DNA of 11,728 bases from Clostridium sp. CAG:167 (GTDB lineage Bacteria > Bacillota > Clostridia > Lachnospirales > Lachnospiraceae), in contig HF998310.1 of the NCBI GenBank assembly GCA_000433735.1, positions 24,640 to 36,367 on the forward strand, written 5' to 3'. The notes below the pieces were generated by a model. That model saw only the letters and a list, made by a program, of their open reading frames with translations. It had not been told where the DNA came from and did not search any database. The translations under genes and the position numbers were made by a program. Shown one piece after another: positions 6,472 to 11,728 of the stretch. How positions within the stretch are numbered: the first letter of the stretch is position 1; each line of letters starts with the position of its first letter.

Positions 6472-7518
6472 ATGAAATGGTGTAAAAAAGGGTTAGGAAC
6501 GGTACTTCTGGCAGGGGTGGTCTGGCTGATGGCAGGGTGTCATGCTTTATCCGGACAGTCCGGCGGCGAAAGCGGAACGGCTACGAAAGATGTGTTTGCC
6601 ATGGATACATATATGACTATTACAGCATATGGACAGGAGGCAGAAGAGGCAGTGGATGGAGCTATCCGGGAGATAACCCGCCTGGACGGACTTTTCAGCA
6701 CCGGATCCGATACCAGTGAGGTGACCCAGCTGAACAAGACCGGCAGTAAAAAGGTGTCTGCGGATGTGATGAACCTGGAACAGGCGGCCCAGAAGGTGTA
6801 TCAGTCTACCAAAGGTGCCTTTGATAATACGGTATATCCACTGATGGAGGCCTGGGGATTTTCTTCGGGCAAGTACCGTGTGCCCTCGGATCAGGAGATA
6901 GAAAAACTGAAAAAAAAGGTAGGCAGTGACCGGGTCAAATGGAATACGCAGACCGGACAGATCACTCTGCCGGAAGGCTGCCGCATTGATTTTGGAGGCA
7001 TTGCCAAAGGATATACTTCTTATAAACTGAAGGAGATTTTTGCAAAATACAAGATTACCGGTGCCATTGTTTCTCTGGGAGGAAATGTGGAAACCTACGG
7101 CAGCAGACCGGAGGGGGGCAGCTGGAAAGTGGGGATTGAGAACCCGTCGGTTTCGGCTTTGAAAGGGGACTATGTAGGAATATTGTCTCTGGGGGAAGAA
7201 GCGGTTATTACTTCCGGCAGTTATCAGCGTTATTTTGAAAAAGATGGAAAAAAGTACCACCACATTCTGGATCCGGCTACGGGAAAACCGGTGGATAACG
7301 GCCTTCTCAGTGTGACGGTCATCAGTCCGGATGGGGCCATGGCAGATGGACTGTCTACGGCACTCTTTGTCATGGGAGAGGAAAAAGGAATCCAGTATTA
7401 CAAGCAGCACAAGAAAGAAATGGATGTGGTGTGGCTGAAAACAGATGGTACGATTCTGGTGACAGAGGGACTGACAGGGAAGTTTAGCACGGATTTTTCC
7501 TATAAAACCGTAGGATGA
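6472..7518 (+). CDS. apbE: FAD:protein FMN transferase, lipoprotein (ApbE family)
   Basis: Transfers FMN from FAD, with Mg2+, to a Thr or Ser of target proteins outside the cytoplasmic membrane, as in Nqr/Rnf subunits and extracellular electron transfer proteins. The 348-residue product has a lipoprotein signal peptide with lipobox LMAGC (Cys23), so it should be membrane-tethered on the outer face. Family motifs in order: MDTYM (44-48), DFGGIAKGY (173-181, FAD site), GGN (203-205), SGSYQRYF (248-255), HHILDPATGKPV (263-274) and ADGLSTALFVMG (291-302, metal and FAD site). All look intact, so the enzyme should be active. AAGGAG (6455-6460), overlapping the S-component stop, precedes the ATG at 6472; the nearer ATG at 6461 runs into a stop after four codons. 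No classical FMN-binding target is encoded in the window, so the acceptor is elsewhere or is unrecognised. Confidence 0.95.
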   Translation: MKWCKKGLGTVLLAGVVWLMAGCHALSGQSGGESGTATKDVFAMDTYMTITAYGQEAEEAVDGAIREITRLDGLFSTGSDTSEVTQLNKTGSKKVSADVMNLEQAAQKVYQSTKGAFDNTVYPLMEAWGFSSGKYRVPSDQEIEKLKKKVGSDRVKWNTQTGQITLPEGCRIDFGGIAKGYTSYKLKEIFAKYKITGAIVSLGGNVETYGSRPEGGSWKVGIENPSVSALKGDYVGILSLGEEAVITSGSYQRYFEKDGKKYHHILDPATGKPVDNGLLSVTVISPDGAMADGLSTALFVMGEEKGIQYYKQHKKEMDVVWLKTDGTILVTEGLTGKFSTDFSYKTVG

Positions 7519-7535
7519 AAAAAAATTTAAAAAAA

Positions 7536-7562
7536 TTAGCACTCACCTCTTGACAGTGCTAA
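7536..7562 (+). promoter_or_regulatory. CIRCE operator (HrcA binding site) of clpB
   Basis: An inverted repeat TTAGCACTC (7536-7544), 9-nt spacer, CAGTGCTAA (7554-7562). It matches the CIRCE consensus TTAGCACTC-N9-GAGTGCTAA at 17 of 18 arm positions; only the first base of the right arm differs. CIRCE binds the heat-shock repressor HrcA. Here it covers the -35 box of the clpB promoter, so bound HrcA should block RNA polymerase and heat stress should release it. Confidence 0.95.
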
Positions 7563-7578
7563 CAACTGGTGTTATATT
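7550..7578 (+). promoter_or_regulatory. Sigma-A promoter of clpB
   Basis: TTGACA (7550-7555), 17-nt spacer, TATATT (7573-7578): a consensus -35 box, optimal spacing and one mismatch in the -10 box. The -35 box lies in the spacer and right arm of the CIRCE element. Transcription should begin near 7585, giving a leader of about 55 nt that ends in GGAGG (7628-7632), 6 nt before the clpB ATG. No other heat-shock sigma or CtsR site is seen. Confidence 0.9.
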
Positions 7579-7638
7579 AAGGTTGTTATAAAGAGGATAG
7601 AACAACACAAGGCAGTATTGTGAGAATGGAGGTCAATT

Positions 7639-10218
7639 ATGAATATTACAAAATTTACGCAGAAATCCGTAGAGATTATCAACAATCTCGAAAAAATTGC
7701 TTATGATTATGACCACCAGGAGATTACGCAGGAGCATTTGCTTTACAGCATGCTGACCACGGAAGACAGCCTGATTTCCAGACTGTTTGAAAAAATGGAG
7801 ATTGACCCGGCTGTCTTTTTGGCGCAGGTTGAAGGATTGCTCAACAAGCGGCCAAAAGTCCAGGGTGGAAACAAGTACATTAGTGAGGATTTGAACAAAG
7901 TATTAGTATATGCAGAGAATGAGGCAAAGGCCATGGGGGATGAGTATGTTTCCGTAGAGCATTTGTTCCTGAGTCTGCTGAAAAAACCTTCCAGAGAAGT
8001 GAAGGCTTTGTTAAAGGAATTCAATATTGACAGAGAGCGTTTTTTGAAAGCACTTTCTATGGTTCGAGGCAACCAGAAAGTAACATCCGACAACCCGGAG
8101 GCAGTGTATGAGAGTCTGGAGAAGTACGGTTATGATCTGGTGCAGCGGGCAAGGGATCAGAAACTTGACCCGGTGATCGGACGAGACGATGAGATCCGTA
8201 ATATGATCCGGATCTTGTCCCGTAAAACAAAAAACAATCCGGTTTTGATCGGTGAGCCGGGTGTTGGTAAAACAGCCGTTGTAGAAGGCCTGGCACAGAG
8301 GATCGTCCGGGGAGATGTGCCGGAAGCATTGAAAAATAAACAAGTCTTTTCACTGGATATGGGATCATTAGTTGCTGGTGCCAAATATCGTGGTGAATTT
8401 GAAGAGAGACTGAAAGCTGTTTTGGAAGAGGTAAAAGACAGCGATGGCAGGATCATCTTGTTTATTGATGAACTTCATACCATTGTAGGCGCAGGCAAGA
8501 CGGATGGTGCTATGGATGCCGGCAACTTATTAAAGCCAATGCTGGCCCGTGGAGAACTACACTGCATTGGAGCCACTACGTTGGATGAGTACCGTATGTA
8601 TATTGAAAAAGATGCTGCACTGGAGCGAAGATTCCAGCCGGTCCAGGTGGATGAACCAACGGTAGAGGATACTATCTCTATTCTGCGTGGACTAAAAGAG
8701 CGGTACGAGATTTTCCATGGAGTAAAAATTACAGACAGCGCCCTGGTATCGGCGGCAGTTTTGTCAAATCGTTATATATCCGACCGTTTTCTGCCGGACA
8801 AGGCCATTGACCTGGTAGATGAGGCCTGTGCTCTCATCAAGACAGAACTGGATTCTATGCCGACCGAACTGGACGAGGTGCAGCGCCGGATCATGCAGAT
8901 GGAGATTGAGGAAGCTGCCTTGAAGAAGGAGACAGACCATCTGAGCCAGGATCGTCTGGCAGCACTGCAGAAAGAACTGGCAGAACTGAGAGAAGATTTT
9001 GCACAGCAGAAAGCAAAATGGGATAATGAAAAGGCTGTTGTGGATCAGGTAAATGAGATCAAAGCGCAGATCGAGGATGTGAACCGACAGATTGAGATGG
9101 CGGAAAACAGTTATGATCTGGAGAAAGCATCCGAATTGAAATTTGGACAGTTGCCACAGCTGCAGCAGAAGTTACAGACGGCAGAGGATAAAGTGGATAA
9201 ACGAGAGCAGTCCATGGTACATGAGTGTGTATCCGAGGAAGAGATCGCTCAGATTATATCCAGATGGACCGGAATCCCTGTGGCAAAATTAACAGAATCC
9301 GAGAGGAATAAAACGCTTCACTTGGATGAAGAACTGCATAAGAGGGTTATGGGACAGGATGACGGCGTTACCAAGGTAACTGAGGCTATCATTCGTTCCA
9401 AGGCTGGTATCAAAGATCCGACCAAGCCAATTGGTTCCTTCCTGTTCTTAGGCCCGACAGGTGTAGGTAAGACCGAACTTGCCAAGAGTCTGGCGGCGTG
9501 CCTGTTTGATGATGAGAACAATATGGTCCGGATCGATATGAGTGAGTACATGGAGAAATATTCTGTGTCCCGTCTGATCGGAGCGCCTCCTGGATATGTA
9601 GGATATGAGGAGGGCGGACAGCTGACAGAAGCGGTGCGGAGAAAACCATATTCTGTTGTGCTATTTGATGAAATTGAAAAGGCACATCCGGATGTGTTCA
9701 ATGTGCTTTTGCAGGTGTTGGATGATGGCCGTATCACCGACTCACAGGGCAGAACCGTAGATTTTAAAAATACAATCCTGATCATGACTTCCAACCTGGG
9801 AGCAGATTATCTGCTGGATGGGATTGATGCAGAGGGTAATATTTCCAAAGAGAGTGAAGACTTGGTAATGAGCCAGCTTCGTGGAAGTTTCCGTCCGGAG
9901 TTTTTGAATCGTCTGGATGAGATTATTATGTTTAAGCCGCTGACCAAAAAAGACATTGGTGGTATTGTAGACCTTTTGATCGCAGATATCAACAAACGGA
10001 TTGAAGATAAGGAGTTGCATCTTACCATTTCGGAAGCAGCCAAAGACTTTATCGCAGAAGAAGCCTATGAGCCGGCTTATGGAGCCAGACCTTTGAAGCG
10101 TTATCTGCAGAAAAATGTAGAAACGCTTCTGGCGAAAAAAATCCTGGCAGATGAGGTAAGAACCGGTGACAGACTGGTACTGGATGTGGAAAATGGTTCC
10201 TTGATCATCCGGAAGTAA
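7639..10218 (+). CDS. clpB: ATP-dependent disaggregase ClpB (Hsp104 family chaperone)
   Basis: A hexameric AAA+ chaperone that, with DnaK, pulls polypeptides out of aggregates after heat stress in the cytoplasm. At 859 residues it has the standard ClpB length. Order: double Clp-N repeat (about 1-145); AAA domain 1 with Walker A GEPGVGKT (205-212), pore loop GAKYRG with Tyr250 and Walker B FIDE (275-278); a coiled-coil M domain (about 405-525), which marks ClpB rather than ClpA or ClpC; AAA domain 2 with Walker A GPTGVGKT (605-612), pore loop GYVGY (652-656), Walker B LFDE (675-678); sensor-2 GAR (815-817). No ClpP-binding loop was noticed. The start ATG follows GGAGG at 7628-7632. It appears monocistronic, with its own CIRCE-controlled promoter and a downstream terminator. 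All catalytic motifs are intact. Confidence 0.98.
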   Translation: MNITKFTQKSVEIINNLEKIAYDYDHQEITQEHLLYSMLTTEDSLISRLFEKMEIDPAVFLAQVEGLLNKRPKVQGGNKYISEDLNKVLVYAENEAKAMGDEYVSVEHLFLSLLKKPSREVKALLKEFNIDRERFLKALSMVRGNQKVTSDNPEAVYESLEKYGYDLVQRARDQKLDPVIGRDDEIRNMIRILSRKTKNNPVLIGEPGVGKTAVVEGLAQRIVRGDVPEALKNKQVFSLDMGSLVAGAKYRGEFEERLKAVLEEVKDSDGRIILFIDELHTIVGAGKTDGAMDAGNLLKPMLARGELHCIGATTLDEYRMYIEKDAALERRFQPVQVDEPTVEDTISILRGLKERYEIFHGVKITDSALVSAAVLSNRYISDRFLPDKAIDLVDEACALIKTELDSMPTELDEVQRRIMQMEIEEAALKKETDHLSQDRLAALQKELAELREDFAQQKAKWDNEKAVVDQVNEIKAQIEDVNRQIEMAENSYDLEKASELKFGQLPQLQQKLQTAEDKVDKREQSMVHECVSEEEIAQIISRWTGIPVAKLTESERNKTLHLDEELHKRVMGQDDGVTKVTEAIIRSKAGIKDPTKPIGSFLFLGPTGVGKTELAKSLAACLFDDENNMVRIDMSEYMEKYSVSRLIGAPPGYVGYEEGGQLTEAVRRKPYSVVLFDEIEKAHPDVFNVLLQVLDDGRITDSQGRTVDFKNTILIMTSNLGADYLLDGIDAEGNISKESEDLVMSQLRGSFRPEFLNRLDEIIMFKPLTKKDIGGIVDLLIADINKRIEDKELHLTISEAAKDFIAEEAYEPAYGARPLKRYLQKNVETLLAKKILADEVRTGDRLVLDVENGSLIIRK

Positions 10219-10241
10219 AAGTGCAGAATTGATGAATGAAT

Positions 10242-10280
10242 ATGTGCGTCCTTTCCTTGTGGAAGGGCGCATTTTGTGTT
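10242..10280 (+). terminator. Rho-independent terminator of clpB
   Basis: Twenty-six bases after the clpB stop, TGCGTCCTT (10245-10253) can pair with AAGGGCGCA (10263-10271) through one G-T wobble, and the inner CC/GG may extend the stem. A T-rich tract (TTTTGTGTTATATTT, 10272-10286) follows directly. It should end the clpB transcript and separate it from the next gene. Confidence 0.85.
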
Positions 10281-10334
10281 ATATTTGCATTAGACAGGGG
10301 ATGGGTGAAAATATGTTTCAGAAAGGATGATGGT

Positions 10335-11728
10335 ATGACGCATAGAAAAAAACTAGCATTATTTTTGGCTTTGTGTGTAGGAGCCGGTTCCCTTGTGATA
10401 ACGACCGGAGAGGAAAAGCCGGTCCGGGCGGCAGAGGCAGCAGTGGAAGAGCCGGTGGGAGGGTTGCGCACCTGGCAGGGCACACAGGTTTCCTGGAGTG
10501 AGGCACAGAAATTCCGAACAAATCAGTCTGGGTTGTCGGTTTCTTCTGCAACATCTCAGAATCTGCCGGATTATGTGAAAAAGAGCGGCAATGACTATGG
10601 TTATAGGAAGTTGTCTGCAAAGGAAAAGGAAGCTTATGACAGTCTGTATGCATCAGCACTGGAGGTCGTGGCAGGCAAACAAGATATTGCAGCCGGCAGC
10701 AATGGAGTCTATTATGGACTGACTTGTACCTTTGGCAGTGGTACGGTGGCAAGTAAGCAGAAACTGTGGGAGATATTAACTTCCTTTGTGGCAGATCATC
10801 CCGAATTTTACTGGATTGGCAGTACATTTGCCTATTCCATATCCGGCAGCGGTGAAGTGAAAAAGATTATGCTGCAGATGGATGAGGATTATGTGAAGGC
10901 ATCAGATCGTGCAAAATATGATGCACAGATCGACAAGAATCTGGCACGGGTTACCGCCTTGACAAATACCACAACCGATGTATATGAAAAGGTACGCATT
11001 GTGCACGACTGGATTGTTTCACGGATTGATTATGCTTATGTTTCCGGTACTTCTACCCCGGAGGACTCAGCTTGGGCACACAATATTATAGGTGTGATGT
11101 CAGACTCTTACAAGGCCGGTGTTTGTGAAAGTTATGCGGATACCTTTGCTTTTATATTGAGTACACTGGGGATCCCGAACTTGTATGTACAGGGAGATGG
11201 TATTACCGGCAGTGGAGGCGGAGGTCATGCATGGAACATGGTTTCTTTTGATGGGGGAGAGACTTATTGTGATATGGATCTTACATGGGATGACTTAAAT
11301 GACGGCTGTGAAAAAGACTCCAAAGTATGCCACTATAACTGGTTTGCGATGCCAGACAGCCGTTTTACCAAGGCTCATGAAGCGGATACCAGTAGTAGCA
11401 CAGGCAGCGACTGGCTCTACGACCTGCCGGATGCCGTGGATACCATGGAATATACATACTATCAGAAGCACAGTGCCATGGCCAATGGGGATAATGTGTA
11501 TGATACGGTTAGTGCTAAAGCTTTCCTGAAGAAGGCGGCCAATGCAGCCAAGGCACCTAACGATCAGATGCCGTTGATCATCAGTGATTCCACGGTATTT
11601 AGTTTGTTGCAGCAGGTGGATTCTAACTTTAGTTCCTATTATAAATTTTCTACTATGACAGATGGAAAAGTGCCATATGAAGGATATATAAGATATGTTA
11701 TAGTGAATCGACTGGCTCACGCAGATGC
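10335..11728 (+). CDS. Exported transglutaminase-like domain protein (3' partial)
   Basis: The frame is open from ATG 10335 to the right edge (464 codons), so the C-terminus is missing. A signal peptide is clear: a basic start (HRKK), a hydrophobic core LALFLALCVGAG, and a probable signal peptidase site after VRA near residue 34. The central region carries the Cys-His-Asp triad of the transglutaminase/protease-like fold: Cys264 in AGVCESYADTFA, His298 in GGGHAWNMV and Asp315 in CDMDLTWDD. Preceding this is VRIVHDWIVSRIDYAY, typical of bacterial members. Such proteins are probably extracellular peptidases or crosslinking enzymes; the substrate cannot be inferred. AAAGGA (10322-10327) precedes the ATG by 7 nt, and the earlier ATG at 10327 meets a stop after three codons. 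The gene follows the clpB terminator, so it should have its own promoter, but I see no convincing one. The missing C-terminus may hold wall-binding or repeat domains. Confidence 0.88.
   Translation, partial: MTHRKKLALFLALCVGAGSLVITTGEEKPVRAAEAAVEEPVGGLRTWQGTQVSWSEAQKFRTNQSGLSVSSATSQNLPDYVKKSGNDYGYRKLSAKEKEAYDSLYASALEVVAGKQDIAAGSNGVYYGLTCTFGSGTVASKQKLWEILTSFVADHPEFYWIGSTFAYSISGSGEVKKIMLQMDEDYVKASDRAKYDAQIDKNLARVTALTNTTTDVYEKVRIVHDWIVSRIDYAYVSGTSTPEDSAWAHNIIGVMSDSYKAGVCESYADTFAFILSTLGIPNLYVQGDGITGSGGGGHAWNMVSFDGGETYCDMDLTWDDLNDGCEKDSKVCHYNWFAMPDSRFTKAHEADTSSSTGSDWLYDLPDAVDTMEYTYYQKHSAMANGDNVYDTVSAKAFLKKAANAAKAPNDQMPLIISDSTVFSLLQQVDSNFSSYYKFSTMTDGKVPYEGYIRYVIVNRLAHAD

Noticed and set aside
6547..7542. 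331-codon open frame on the minus strand
   Set aside because: It is fully antisense to apbE, whose motifs are all intact, and its translation shows no recognisable domain. It is a shadow frame.
7536..7562. Inverted repeat read as a terminator of the apbE operon
   Set aside because: It is not followed by T residues, and it matches the CIRCE consensus almost exactly.
7582..7606. GTTGTT/AACAAC stem in the clpB leader as an RNA thermometer
   Set aside because: The stem is only 6 bp, AU-rich, with a 13-nt loop, and does not cover the ribosome binding site at 7628-7632.
7628..7637. CtsR-like half site GGTCAAT near the clpB start
   Set aside because: Only one half is present; CtsR needs a tandem heptad, and the match overlaps the ribosome binding site.
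10285..10312. Promoter for the transglutaminase-like gene (TTGCAT, 16 nt, GAAAAT)
   Set aside because: Both boxes are weak matches and the -35 candidate overlaps the terminator T-tract; not distinguishable from chance.

Overview
The window looks like a chromosomal segment of a Gram-positive anaerobic gut-type Clostridia, most likely Lachnospiraceae. This is inferred from an [FeFe]-hydrogenase, an ECF transporter with a fused double ATPase, purine-rich ribosome binding sites and a HrcA/CIRCE-controlled clpB. No gene gives a species name, and every supported gene is on the + strand.

Layout. 2-769: C-terminal part of an [FeFe]-hydrogenase-like protein cut by the window edge. 784-2064: proA, an enzyme of proline synthesis. 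2078-2966: a membrane-anchored protein with a transcobalamin-like DUF4430 domain, split in two frames by a 19-bp tandem duplication. 2980-6456: a complete ECF vitamin-type transporter (T subunit, fused A1-A2 ATPase, S component), each gene overlapping the next. 6472-7518: a lipoprotein FAD:protein FMN transferase (ApbE). All seven genes lie within 0-15 nt of each other or overlap, so they read as one transcription unit whose promoter is outside the window. 7536-7638: a CIRCE operator overlapping a near-perfect sigma-A promoter. 7639-10218: clpB, followed by an intrinsic terminator. 10335 to the end: an exported transglutaminase-like protein, cut by the right edge.

How the genes may work together. 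The T, A and S subunits should form one dedicated importer. The DUF4430 protein would be its outside, surface-tethered ligand-binding partner. ApbE would attach FMN to an exported protein. The DUF4430 fold points to a cobalamin-like ligand, whereas the linked ApbE points to a flavin. The sequence does not decide between them. In this copy the DUF4430 domain should not be made unless the ribosome shifts frame or the repeat contracts, so the system may be off, decaying or variable.

Most notable observations: the 19-bp duplication whose two copies differ by a synonymous base, the glutamine in place of the switch histidine in the first ATPase half, an S component with an extra N-terminal membrane region, and a CIRCE arm whose one mismatch creates a consensus -35 box. 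Nothing proves a wholly new system. The DUF4430-ECF-ApbE cassette is the best candidate for an incompletely described one.
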